In this document: in pieces, positions 1 to 8,393 of the stretch
Position numbering within the stretch: the first letter of the stretch is position 1
How the letters are laid out: each line of letters starts with the position of its first letter
From: Deltaproteobacteria bacterium
Lineage (GTDB): Bacteria; Desulfobacterota; Dissulfuribacteria; Dissulfuribacterales; Dissulfuribacteraceae
Direction: 5' to 3'
DNA: 38,067 bases
Assembly: GCA_015494155.1 (NCBI GenBank)
Contig: WGBU01000109.1
Location: 1 to 38,067 of the forward strand
Notes under the pieces: model-generated
The model's database searches: none
Told to the model about the DNA's origin: nothing
What the model saw: the letters and a program-made list of their open reading frames with translations, nothing else
Position numbers and translations under genes: made by a program

Positions 1-182
1 CCATGTTAAAAAGGGTGGGGATAGAGGGGGAGGTAGCATTCTGTGGTGGAGTTGCCAGAAACAGGGCAATAGTAGAAGGGCTTTCAAGGGTGCTTAACTG
101 TTCAATAATCGTCCCGGAGAACCCTGAATTTACAGGTGCCCTTGGTGCTGCCCTGTTGGCCCAGTGCTCCAATCCTTCTTAG
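1..182 (+). CDS. C-terminal fragment of a BadF/BadG/HgdC-type CoA-dehydratase activase (partial)
   Basis: An open frame enters from the left edge and ends at TAG (180-182), leaving about 59 visible residues. The visible part contains FCGGVARNR, then a stretch ending IIVPENPEFTGALGAALLAQ. This is the typical C-terminal ATP-binding segment of the BadF/BadG/BcrA/BcrD ATPase family, which activates 2-hydroxyacyl-CoA dehydratases or benzoyl-CoA reductases by ATP-driven electron transfer. The N-terminal half, including the Cys residues that bridge the 4Fe-4S cluster, lies outside the window, so the exact subfamily is unknown. It points towards the convergent multiheme operon on the other strand and is separated from it by a repeat and a terminator. 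Confidence 0.8.
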   Translation, partial: MLKRVGIEGEVAFCGGVARNRAIVEGLSRVLNCSIIVPENPEFTGALGAALLAQCSNPS

Positions 183-189
183 ACAGGCA

Positions 190-296
190 CCTAAATCCTG
201 CAGTTGGCGAGTTTGCCCTTTTATATCGAGGCGCGAGGGGTGAAGGCATATTTTTAGGTATTCCGATTTGCCCCCTTTTGCCGTGCAGGATTTAGG
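190..296. repeat. Intergenic repeat, copy 1 (13-bp terminal inverted repeats)
   Basis: The left end CCTAAATCCTGCA (190-202) is the exact reverse complement of the right end TGCAGGATTTAGG (284-296). Inside are GGCGAGTTTGCCC near the left end and TTTGCCCCCTTTTGCCG near the right end, both also found in the copy at 13754-13975. The middle (GCGAGGGGTGAAGGCATA) is shared with the degenerate copy at 18510-18612. No transposase is present. It fills most of the space between the activase stop and the terminator of the multiheme operon. Confidence 0.75.
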
Positions 297-313
297 AGGC
301 ATTTTAAAGGCAT

Positions 314-346
314 AAAAAAAGCAGCGCCCTTTTTAGGGGGCGCTGC
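314..346 (-). terminator. Rho-independent terminator of the leftward respiratory operon
   Basis: On the minus strand a 9-bp GC stem (GCAGCGCCC paired with GGGCGCTGC) is followed directly by a run of seven T. It lies about 40 bases after the stop codon of the octaheme cytochrome gene and closes the operon. Confidence 0.9.
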
Positions 347-386
347 CCAGGAGCAATTAGCCTGGAGGTCTACCAGGACGAAAACC

Positions 387-3300
387 CTACTTCATAAAGG
401 CCCTCCAAAGCTCACCGGTGATACCAGGGCCTCCTGTAACACCGCTTTCAACGGCTGCGTATTCACCGCCTTCGTATACCTTGACCAGGACATATGCACC
501 CATATGACCTACTACCTGGGCTTCTTCACAAGGCCTAAAGGCCGTCTCGCCCTCTTTTTTCCTGAGTATCTCAGCCTCGGCGCCTGAGAAGGGAAGACGT
601 ATGAACAAGGCCTCGTGGGATTCGCCTTCGATCCCCAGTTTTAGCACATAACTAGAGAGGAATCCTGCCCCCTCCACGTTTATTACCTGTTCCTGGGGCA
701 CAAAGCCCATCTCTGTAATCTCTGGCCTAAGCCCCTCTGGCACATAAAAGTAGAGCTTATCTGACCAGGGGCCGTTTACTACCTGCTTTAGATAATATGT
801 CTCCTTCTCTTCCTGGGTGAGAAATTGCGGGTCAATGCCTTCAAGCTCTTCTCCTCTAACACGACCCTCTGAGGTCATATAGAAGAGTTCTTCTGCATGG
901 TGTCTGCTGAGTTCAAGGACATCACTTGCCTTGGCACCTAGGAAACGCATTCCATTGGCCTCCACAGGCTCGATGTAGTCCACCTCACCGTCCACCACCA
1001 GGAAGCCATTGGGGTTCTGGACCTCCATCTTTCCAGTCTCCCTGTTGTAGCGAAGGAGCCTGTTTTCATCCTTGAACCAGGGTGGGGCCCAGGGGGCGTA
1101 TGCCACGATCTTGTCTGTTGCCCTGTGGGCACCCGGGTCCTTTGTGTAGTCGCCGTGACAGTCATAGCAAGACTGGGCGCCAAGGGCCTTTTCAGCAGGC
1201 TGTACCCCGTGGGTATCAGAAAAGTAATGGGCTGCTACAAATATTACTGGGTTCGGGTCTGTCTCACCCTCTGCCTTTAATACCTTTATAAGCGCCTCTT
1301 GCATGGCCCTTACGTCTTCGTCCCACCATAGATCCGGGAACCCATCGCCCGTGTGGTCAAACATCACATATCCACTGTCCTTAAGGACTATCTTTGCCAC
1401 ATTTGGATTCTTTGCCCATTCGGGGTCGTTGGGCGGGATGTTCACAAGGTCCATCGGGCTCAATGCAGTGGCAGAGACCCTGGGGAGAAAGTCCTGAATG
1501 GCTGCATTCATCTCCCTTATGTATAGGACCTTTGCGCCTCCATAGGCAAGGTCGCTCATGTCATGGTCTGGCTGTGGGTTTGTATCCACCCAGGTCATGA
1601 TGGTAATGGGGTTTCCTATTACGATCTGAGGATAGCCATTCATGCCATTTGCCCAGTATAGGGGTGGCTCGCTTTCAAGGTCATGGGCTGGGTCATAGCT
1701 TATGGGGATTCCCATCTGCTGCATCATGTTAAGGCTCATCTGGTAGAAATACTTCATGAAATCGAAGTTTGGATTGGTGGGCATACCATTTACGATGAGC
1801 CCCGGGTCAGCAGACTTGTTCATCTCGAAATAGCCTGCCATCTGGGATACAAAGTCCATGGGCACAATCCCGTTTCCGTCTGCATCTATGTGCTGGGTGA
1901 GCATATTTAGCTGACCAAGGCCATAGCCAGGGCTAGTCCCATAGACTGGAGGTATCCGGTATGGTCCAGGAAATGCCATGGCCTTTCCATCCCCGCCTGG
2001 GAGCACATTGTATCCAAAGCCATTGTCGAAGTTAAGATAATAGCCAAAAAGGTCATTGAAGGTCCTGAACCTCCACGTCCTCCTGTAGGGGATGTGGCAT
2101 GTCTGACAGGCGATCTCTGCAATGTGCCTCTCTGTATTCTCGCCGAACTTTTCTTCATGGGCACTTGCAGGGTTTGGCGCATCCGGGTCAAGCCCCATGA
2201 GGTGACAGCCCTCACAGCTCTTTGGCTTTGGATTGTTGTCAAGGTCGTTTCTCACCATATGGGCAGTGTCAGTACCCTTGAGTATATTGTGGAGGTCTTC
2301 AAGGTCTCCCTGCTCCCTAAAGTGACAGGTGCCGCAGCCGTGTTCCTTGCTCGACATATGGACATCAAAGCCCGAGGCCTCTTCGTCTTCTGTAAAGTTG
2401 ATGAAGGCCCCATTCTTCACCCAGTCTGCTGGCATACCAAGCCCAAATGGCCTCACATAATCCCAGTTGCTATTGCCTTCATCCCTGTACATCACATGGC
2501 ACTGGCCGCATACCCGCACCCACTTCCAGGAGTCACGGTCCTTGTATCCGCCGAACATATCCATGTGAAGTGCGCCGTCTCCGAGGTCCTGGACATTGTA
2601 GTATGCCCTGGGGGTCCACTCGTCACCCTCCTTCACTATCTTCACATAGGTTATGGGAGAGCCGTCCTGATCAAAATCAAGGCCCATGAGCTGTGCAGTG
2701 GGCATCATGTAGAAGAAATAGGGAAGTGCCTCGTGGAGCGCAGGCTGAATGCTCGATGGATCGATCTTCCCTGCCTGCAAGTCACTAAGGACCTTTGCAG
2801 TATCTATGGCGCCTGTAGCCTCATCCATGTAGGTCATGTCTCCCTGCATGGCAAGCCCCATGCCATACATGGTGGCACCCCATGCCATCCCCACCATCCC
2901 TGTATAGGGGATGCCCTGCCCTTCTACAAAGGGGGCGCGCATGTAATCCCTGGTGGAGGCCTGGGGATTGTCCCAGTCTGTATAGAATTTTCCGGTCTCA
3001 TAGGCCCTGAGTGGATATGGAATGGGAAGTAGATGACCGGTTTGGTCCTTTATGGCATAGCCATAGTTAAAGTCATTAAAGAACATGGCCATCATGTCTT
3101 CCATGGTGGCCTCCTCGGGAAGTATCCCCTTTCCCTTGAGGTAATTGAGAAAGCCTACGAAGAGCTCCTTAAGCGCATCGTTTGAGGCCATTAGCCTTTG
3201 CATCTCATCCTGTGGCCCATTGGGATTCGGCGTGTATTCTGCCCTTATCATGCCGTTTTCATCCCAGATCTTCTGTACATTTTGCCCATAGATGGCATAG

Positions 3301-4373
3301 GGGAGATTCACGCCCTGGGCCTCCATGCCCTTTAGGGCATCTGTCCACATCTTCATCATCTCGCCCACGATATCGCTTGGAAGCCTCATGAGGGGTATGA
3401 GAGAAGTGGGGCGTGTCATCCTCTGGGGTGAGCTCGTGTACTCCAGGGCAGTCTCTGCCTTGAGACCATTTTCAATGGGCATTCCAAGGGATATCTCTTC
3501 CACCTTGTGCCCTGCATCCCTTTTGGCAAATATCAAGAGCCTTGGTCTGAATGGCTGGGCCTTCAAGCCATCTGCGGTCTTAAGGGCATAGGGGCTTTCA
3601 GGATCGATATGACAGAGGAGACAGTCTGCTTCCATGACCCCTGACTTTGTCCAGTCGTGGCGCTTTGGCGCCCCGATCTCTGCCACAGTCTCCTCTATGG
3701 ACTTGTGGCTGATCAGTGCCTGGGTCGTGGCTGTGGGCGGATAGTCATAAAAGTCCCTGTCATAGGTGTGGACTGGCTCAAGGCTGGGGTCTGTATAGGG
3801 GATGACTGTTCCGTCACTTTGGACTATGCCTTCAGCAGGGCCTCCGCCTGGATGGCAGGAGTAGCACACTGCTGCCTCATCTGCCACACCCACGTCAAAA
3901 AAGTATGGTTTGCCCTCGCTTGTAAACGGGTCCTTAAGGCTCCCCCTCTCGCTCTTGGCCGCCAACTGGCGGTAGGAGGGGGGTCACCATGCACCAAACT
4001 GGCCCGGGCTAAGGAGATGCCCGTAGGCATTGGCCAAATACTTATAAAGCGTCCCGTCGTTGTGTTCGTCACTCCAGTGGTCACTCAAATTCTCACCATT
4101 TGGGCCTGCGCCCTCCCTGAAGTGAAAGGCCTTGGTGATCTCGTTGTAGTCATGGCATGCTCCACAGGTCTTCTTGGGACTATAGGCAGGACCGCGCATA
4201 TAGACCGTACCACTCGCAGTGGTGATGGTGTCTGTGGGGTCTAGTTGGTCCTTTATGGGGGTGCCGTTTTGGTCCAACAAGGTTACTGGTGGGTGCCCGA
4301 ATGAAATAGCGGGCAAGGAAATTGCGAAAAAGGCGAACCACAACACAGCGGACAGAGTCCGTTTCCTCTTCAT
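387..4373 (-). CDS. Octaheme c-type cytochrome, predicted selenoprotein (ExtKL-like), read through an in-frame TGA
   Basis: Read as one gene of 1328 residues: ATG at 4373, in-frame TGA at 3984-3986 (codon 130), continuing in the same frame to TAG at 387. A signal peptide (about residues 1-26) indicates periplasmic or outer-envelope location. Eight CxxCH motifs are visible: one before the TGA (residue 70, CGACH) and seven after it (CYSCH, CLLCH, CGQCH, CGTCH, CEGCH, CQTCH, CYDCH). The TGA follows SPGQFGAW and precedes PPSYRQLAAK; the paralogue at 32509-34938 has a TGA at the equivalent place. A SECIS-like hairpin follows the TGA. The centre is rich in Met, and unlike the paralogue there is no C-terminal membrane domain. 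Good ribosome site (AGGAGG). Last gene of the operon. Closest named family is ExtKL (from memory). If Sec is not inserted, only a 129-residue monoheme fragment would be made. The catalytic role is unknown. Confidence 0.85.
3942..3982 (-). promoter_or_regulatory. Bacterial SECIS-like stem-loop of the 1328-residue cytochrome gene
   Basis: On the coding (minus) strand, immediately after the TGA, an outer stem CCCCCTC (3976-3982) pairs with GAGGGGG (3942-3948). An inner stem CCGCC (3968-3972) pairs with GGCGG (3959-3963) around the tetraloop AGTT (3964-3967). The loop GU lies 17 bases after the TGA, close to the spacing in the E. coli fdhF SECIS. The inner stem-loop matches those of the two other TGA-containing genes in this window. 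By analogy it would recruit SelB and Sec-tRNA. Confidence 0.8.
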
Positions 4374-4405
4374 AATATATCCTCCTGGCGTCTTTAAATT
4401 TAAAA

Positions 4406-4440
4406 GCCAGAGAAAAAGTGCTCCTGTTATATACTCTGGC
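4406..4440. repeat. Leader inverted repeat upstream of the octaheme cytochrome gene
   Basis: GCCAGAG (4406-4412) and CTCTGGC (4434-4440) form a 7-bp stem with a 21-base loop. It lies 33 to 67 bases before the start codon, so it would sit in the 5' leader of a transcript starting in the gap 4374-4560. No T-run follows, so it is not a classical terminator. Its role is unknown. Confidence 0.4.
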
Positions 4441-4495
4441 TCATTTACAAAACCAGTTTAGTAAAATCCTTCTCAAGATTTTTCATAGGACTTTT

Positions 4496-4522
4496 GTCAT
4501 AGCCTCATGTGACCAAAGTCAA
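4496..4522 (-). promoter_or_regulatory. Candidate FNR/Crp-type operator upstream of the octaheme selenoprotein gene
   Basis: The minus strand has TTGACTTTGGTCAC (4509-4522), an imperfect match to TTGAT-N4-ATCAA. It overlaps GTCACATGAGGCTATGAC (4496-4513), a palindrome of the form GTCACA-N6-TRTGAC. Almost the same sequence (TTGATTTTGATCAC) occurs at 29727-29740 before the ExtI-like gene, and GTCACA-N6-TGTGAC recurs at 29795-29812. The site is about 125 bp before the start codon. Both Crp/Fnr proteins in the window carry the E-x-x-S-R helix that reads TTGAT-type half-sites. Confidence 0.55.
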
Positions 4523-4560
4523 AAAAGTGCCAGAAGAGTACATCTTACCTGAGGATAACA

Positions 4561-6066
4561 TCAAAATTCTGCCTGAAGCCTAGAAAAGAATGCAAGTTTG
4601 TCTCTGAGTTCACCTTTTCTGGAAGTAAAGCTATTTCCTCCATATACCCCCTGATAATAGCCACTTATGCCATCCCTTAGCCTGGCATATGAAAGACCGG
4701 TATCCAGGGCGAAAAATTTATTGAATCTGTAAGTGAGCATCCCCATTAAATCCACTCCAAGCTGGCTGCTTCTGCCTTCAGGCACACTGGTATTTCCATA
4801 CCAGCCTGCGGCGAGATGATAGCTCATCCTGGATGAGAGATGGCCTTCATACCTTATTTGAAGAGTGGTAAGTCCGTGGCCATTGTTTGAGATATTTACC
4901 GCATCTGAATCAAAGCCAGTATCAGTTGGCCCCTGAACTGTCAAAAGACCGGTGTATCCCCAGTATCCATAGGTCCTGGAAAGGGCCATTACTGGCAAAA
5001 ATCCACTGCCATCTTCCTCGCCAGATGCATAACTTGCAAGTATCCCGAGGTCCCCTGAAAAGACGTGTCCGTTTATCTCAAGGAAGGTGGCTATCCCCAT
5101 CCCATCACCCCTTGACCCTAGGAGCTGATTGTCTGTAAAAGAACCAAGCAAGAAACCATTTAGGCCCCACTCATCATTTATGGCATATTCTACTCCGAGC
5201 CCGTAGTTAAAATGTGGGCGAGTATGGCCACCTACCGGGGCCGCAACCTCAAGATATGCCCCACCAATCTTTATCTTAAGGTCTTTTCCTGGACTGAAGA
5301 TGTAGTCCAGTCCATAATGGGTAAAATCGTCGTGTGCCAGGGGTTCGTCGCCTTCATCCAGCTCGCCCCCAAATGCCCTGAATTCTCCAGGGCCAAGGTG
5401 GGCTGAAAGGCTCATGGCAAGTGGATTGTAATCCCAGTCAGACGAAAAGAGGGTGTCATGGAATATGTCGCTAAGGGGCAGGATGCCTGCATCAAACCGC
5501 GTGTTCTCTGTAAACTTATAGCCCATCACTGCATGCCTAACCTTTATATCGTTCCTGGTGGTCCCGATGTTTCCTGTGGTGTGTCCGAGCTCGAGCTGTA
5601 GGTGTGTAGAAAATGCCTCATCAAACCTAAAATCAATGTTTTGCCTTACGCGCAATCTGCTTGCAGCAATGTGTTCACCTCCCACTGAATCGTGGACCGT
5701 ATAGCTGTTTATCCTGTATTGACCACCAAAATCCACTTGGAAGCCAGGGCCTCCCCCTTGCTCACCCTGGGCTTCTTTATCTATTGGGCCTCGCTCCCTA
5801 TCCTTATAGGCTGACATAAAAAGCTCGATTTCCCGGTCCCTTTGCCTAAGCGCACGCCTTAAGGCCTCCTGCTCCTCATGGAGCCTTTTTATCTCCCGTT
5901 CCTTTTCGGCCATTTGGGCCTTAAGCATTTTTAGCTCTTTTATTACATATTGAATCTCTTGGCGACTTTCATCTTCTGCAAGCGAGTAGGAAGAAACAGC
6001 AAAACATATGAAAATTGAAGCCATGATGGCGCACCCTGCAGTCTTAAAAAAACCTATCCTGGACAC
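4561..6066 (-). CDS. Outer-membrane beta-barrel porin with N-terminal coiled coil
   Basis: 501 residues from GTG (6064-6066), which is preceded by AAGGAGG at 8 bases; the stop is TGA. A signal peptide (about residues 1-30) is followed by a highly charged heptad-rich coiled coil (about 32-92), probably a periplasmic or peptidoglycan-facing trimer stalk. A Gly/aromatic-rich barrel with alternating hydrophobic strands fills the rest. The protein ends in Phe (LQAEF), the usual signal for BAM-dependent insertion. No heme motif and no Cys after the signal peptide. It lies between the other porin and the octaheme cytochrome, which suggests the pore through which the cytochrome or its substrate reaches the outer face. 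Exact porin family not identified; the cargo is unknown. Confidence 0.8.
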   Translation of the reverse strand: MSRIGFFKTAGCAIMASIFICFAVSSYSLAEDESRQEIQYVIKELKMLKAQMAEKEREIKRLHEEQEALRRALRQRDREIELFMSAYKDRERGPIDKEAQGEQGGGPGFQVDFGGQYRINSYTVHDSVGGEHIAASRLRVRQNIDFRFDEAFSTHLQLELGHTTGNIGTTRNDIKVRHAVMGYKFTENTRFDAGILPLSDIFHDTLFSSDWDYNPLAMSLSAHLGPGEFRAFGGELDEGDEPLAHDDFTHYGLDYIFSPGKDLKIKIGGAYLEVAAPVGGHTRPHFNYGLGVEYAINDEWGLNGFLLGSFTDNQLLGSRGDGMGIATFLEINGHVFSGDLGILASYASGEEDGSGFLPVMALSRTYGYWGYTGLLTVQGPTDTGFDSDAVNISNNGHGLTTLQIRYEGHLSSRMSYHLAAGWYGNTSVPEGRSSQLGVDLMGMLTYRFNKFFALDTGLSYARLRDGISGYYQGVYGGNSFTSRKGELRDKLAFFSRLQAEF

Positions 6067-6095
6067 CTTTCGTACCTCCTTGTCTTCTCATCTTT

Positions 6096-6131
6096 AAAAA
6101 AAGGGGCAGGCCCCGGTTTAGAGGCCTGCCC
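6096..6131 (-). terminator. Internal terminator or attenuator between the two porin genes
   Basis: On the minus strand GGGCAGGCC (6123-6131) pairs perfectly with GGCCTGCCC (6104-6112) and is followed by a run of T (6096-6102). It lies about 60 bases after the stop of the porin at 6192 and only about 30 bases before the start of the next porin. The space between terminator and start codon is too short for a full promoter plus leader, so partial read-through (lower expression of the distal porin and cytochrome) is the likely effect. Confidence 0.85.
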
Positions 6132-6191
6132 GTCTCTGGTTATTCCACTCATGAAAGGAGGGGAATGAGGGAGAGAGTGGATTTGAGGGAG

Positions 6192-7532
6192 TTAGAATTT
6201 TAGCTGATAGACCAATTGAAACTGATAGTCATCCCCTAGATTGTTGTTGGGTGAAGGGAGTTTGTGGAGCTTTCCTGCGTCTTCATCGTAGTCAACGGTC
6301 TGGAATACGGCCATTAGCATATTCCCCTTGTAGATGTCATAGGAAAGCCCTCCTATGAAGAGATCATAGCTTGTGTCTTCTGCAATATCGTCGTCTTTGT
6401 CCTGATCAAAGTGATCGTAGCGGGCAAGCACTGCAAGTTTTGGCATGAAGGGCATCCTTACACGGCCAAAGAATGAATACCCTTCGGTCTCAAGTTCATC
6501 CTTAATGGATCCATCAGGATTGGTAGCCACCCAGGACCCTCCTGCATTTCCAGTGGTCCTGAAGTACTGGGCCGTAAATATGTACATTGGATTTTCAAGG
6601 CTGATGTATCCAAGATTTACCATGTAGTCAGGCTTTTCACCTTTGTAGTCCTTATTGCCTTCACCAAACATACCCAGATAGCTGATCTGAAGGCCTGGAA
6701 TCACATTTGGAAGTGGACGGAACGTAAGGCGTGCCTCTACTGCCTTATTGTTGTTGGCCTCGTCTGCATGGTATCCAGAGCCATTGTAAACACCTATATG
6801 CCAGCTACCGTAAAGGCCATCGTAGTGGTGATTTCCAGTCTTGGCCTTGGCATCCGCCAGTTTCCCGCCAAAGTTACCCCTGAGGCTCAGTCCAAGGTCT
6901 GCAGAATTGAAGACACCCGCCCTCTCGATGGCCATGGTCCCCTGGGCACGGTATGGATTTACGTGCTCCTGGAAATCCAGCCACGGGTTGTGCCCCTGGC
7001 CTAGCTCTATCTTCATGTTGGTAAAAATGCCTACATCATGGGGCTTAAATTCTGCATACAGATACTTTAGGCGGTACTCCCAGTCCCCATCGGCCTTTCG
7101 GGTAATATCACTGGTGATCCTTGCAGCGAGCCAGTCGTTGATCTGTTTTTTCACAGTAAGATAGCCCCTTCCAAGGGTAAAGCGATTGAAGCTATCTTCC
7201 CGGTCTCCACTCTCTGGTTTTACACCTATGTCGTAGTGTATATAGCCAAGCCCAGAGATCTTAAGCCCTTTTAATGCCTTTGGGAGTGGACCTGACTTCT
7301 TTGCAACCTCCTCAACCACTTCTTTTCGTTCCTTGGCCTTCATCTGTTCCACCTCTGCCCTGACCTGAGCGGCCTCCTCTGGTGTGAGGATGCCCTTTTT
7401 TATGAGGACTCTTAGTAGCGGATCGTCTGCATCTGCCCTGGCCTTTTGTGGAACAGCCACAAAAAATGCGCCCCAAAAGGCAAGTGCCAAGAAGAACACC
7501 CCTAGTTTCCCTAATGCTTTAGAACACTTCAT
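6192..7532 (-). CDS. Outer-membrane porin, phosphate-selective porin O/P-like (ExtI-type position)
   Basis: 446 residues. The ATG at 7532 is chosen over an upstream start because AAAGGAGG lies 8 bases before it and a normal signal peptide follows (MKCSKALGKLG... to about residue 33, ending ARA). Next comes a short helical segment, ILTPEEAAQVRAEVEQMK, typical of these porins. A barrel with repeated aromatic-girdle strands ends in Phe (YQLKF). Weakly collinear with the ExtI-like Sec porin at 29906-31291, but with an ordinary residue in place of Sec. It starts 31 bases after the rhodanese lipoprotein, the same H-then-I order as in the Geobacter ext locus (from memory). Transcription appears to be partly ended by the hairpin at 6096-6131. 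Substrate unknown; an oxyanion is plausible. Confidence 0.8.
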   Translation of the reverse strand: MKCSKALGKLGVFFLALAFWGAFFVAVPQKARADADDPLLRVLIKKGILTPEEAAQVRAEVEQMKAKERKEVVEEVAKKSGPLPKALKGLKISGLGYIHYDIGVKPESGDREDSFNRFTLGRGYLTVKKQINDWLAARITSDITRKADGDWEYRLKYLYAEFKPHDVGIFTNMKIELGQGHNPWLDFQEHVNPYRAQGTMAIERAGVFNSADLGLSLRGNFGGKLADAKAKTGNHHYDGLYGSWHIGVYNGSGYHADEANNNKAVEARLTFRPLPNVIPGLQISYLGMFGEGNKDYKGEKPDYMVNLGYISLENPMYIFTAQYFRTTGNAGGSWVATNPDGSIKDELETEGYSFFGRVRMPFMPKLAVLARYDHFDQDKDDDIAEDTSYDLFIGGLSYDIYKGNMLMAVFQTVDYDEDAGKLHKLPSPNNNLGDDYQFQLVYQLKF

Positions 7533-7563
7533 GAATAAGACCTCCTTTAAAGATATTTTTTGG

Positions 7564-8373
7564 TTAACACCCAAAATCCTCTTCATCGTCATCATCTCCC
7601 GCCGATGCAGGAGTTGAATCTCCAGTCTCAGGACTTTTTAAAGCCTTTCTATTGACGCCTTCTTGAGCCCCTTTTTTTGGCGGCATTTTATGCACGGTAA
7701 CGTCTCCACCTGTCCGTGAGAGCCATTCCCGATAGGCCCTGTAGCCCCCTGCAAGGTTGAGAACGTTCTTAAAGCCCAAAAGCCTCAAGGCCTCCATTAC
7801 ATAGTTGGACCGGTGCTGCGACCTACAGACTATAAGGATCGTAGTTGTGGCATTGTCTGGCAGAAGATCCAGGTGCTTTAACACACTTCGAAAGGGGACA
7901 TTTATGGCACCTTTAAGGTGGCCTTTATCGAACTCCTCTGGTTCTCTCACATCCAGTATGAAGAAACGCCTTCCGCTTCGCCTGGCCTTTAAGAAGTCCC
8001 AGGGCATGAGCTTGTACCTGTCTTCTGGGATATGCGAGAGAAAGTTATCCACCTCAAAGGCAATGACCGCTTTCCTGTAATATTCCCAGGCAAGCCTGTT
8101 TTGGGGGTCCACAGTAAGAAGCCTTTTAAGGCCCTCCACTGCTTCCTCATAGCGGGCCTTTTTAAAATCCTCTCTGGCAGCCGCCATGAGGGCATTTACA
8201 TCAACTGCATAATTGATCCCATCCGTTCCATCTGGCCCCCTCCTGTCTCCAGGGAGGGCCTCAGAGGTGGTGGAAAGGACGGTTCTTTCATCCTTCCCAC
8301 CATCTGAGCAACCCAGGAGCGTAATGGAGGCAAAAAACACCACTAATAGGGCCAAAAACAGGAGTCGTCTCAT
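7564..8373 (-). CDS. Rhodanese-domain lipoprotein (ExtH-like)
   Basis: 269 residues. The signal peptide ends in the lipobox LLGC with the lipidated Cys at position 22, placing it in the periplasm on a membrane. Residues about 60-105 form a TPR-like helical pair (ARYEEAVEGLKRLLTVDP). Residues about 125-225 are a single rhodanese domain with the active-site loop CRSQHRS, catalytic Cys183, and the preceding LDVREPEEFDKGHLKGAINVP signature. Such domains carry persulfide or perselenide on the Cys. The C-terminus is acidic and ends DDEEDFGC, leaving a terminal Cys. It lies between the molybdoenzyme and a porin. A rhodanese beside a porin matches ExtH-ExtI of Geobacter, and rhodanese proteins also accompany some respiratory selenite reductases (from memory). 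Confidence 0.88.
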   Translation of the reverse strand: MRRLLFLALLVVFFASITLLGCSDGGKDERTVLSTTSEALPGDRRGPDGTDGINYAVDVNALMAAAREDFKKARYEEAVEGLKRLLTVDPQNRLAWEYYRKAVIAFEVDNFLSHIPEDRYKLMPWDFLKARRSGRRFFILDVREPEEFDKGHLKGAINVPFRSVLKHLDLLPDNATTTILIVCRSQHRSNYVMEALRLLGFKNVLNLAGGYRAYREWLSRTGGDVTVHKMPPKKGAQEGVNRKALKSPETGDSTPASAGDDDDEEDFGC

Positions 8374-8393
8374 TAGAACCTACCTATACGGGT

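Noticed and set aside
2094-3032. 312-codon plus-strand open frame inside the octaheme cytochrome gene
   Set aside because: It is antisense to a gene with seven intact heme motifs in its rear part, has no ribosome site or recognisable domain, and arises from codon bias on the opposite strand.
3657-4244. 195-codon plus-strand open frame spanning the TGA region
   Set aside because: Antisense shadow of the cytochrome; no independent support.
4516-4532. Sigma-54 promoter (TGGCAC...TTGAC, minus strand)
   Set aside because: Spacing is one base short and the -12 element lacks the GC of TTGC; the same bases are better explained as part of the FNR-like box.
4561-4563. TGA at the end of the porin gene (4561-6066) as another Sec codon
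   Set aside because: The protein ends in Phe as expected for a barrel, no SECIS-like hairpin follows, and the frame beyond does not resemble porin.
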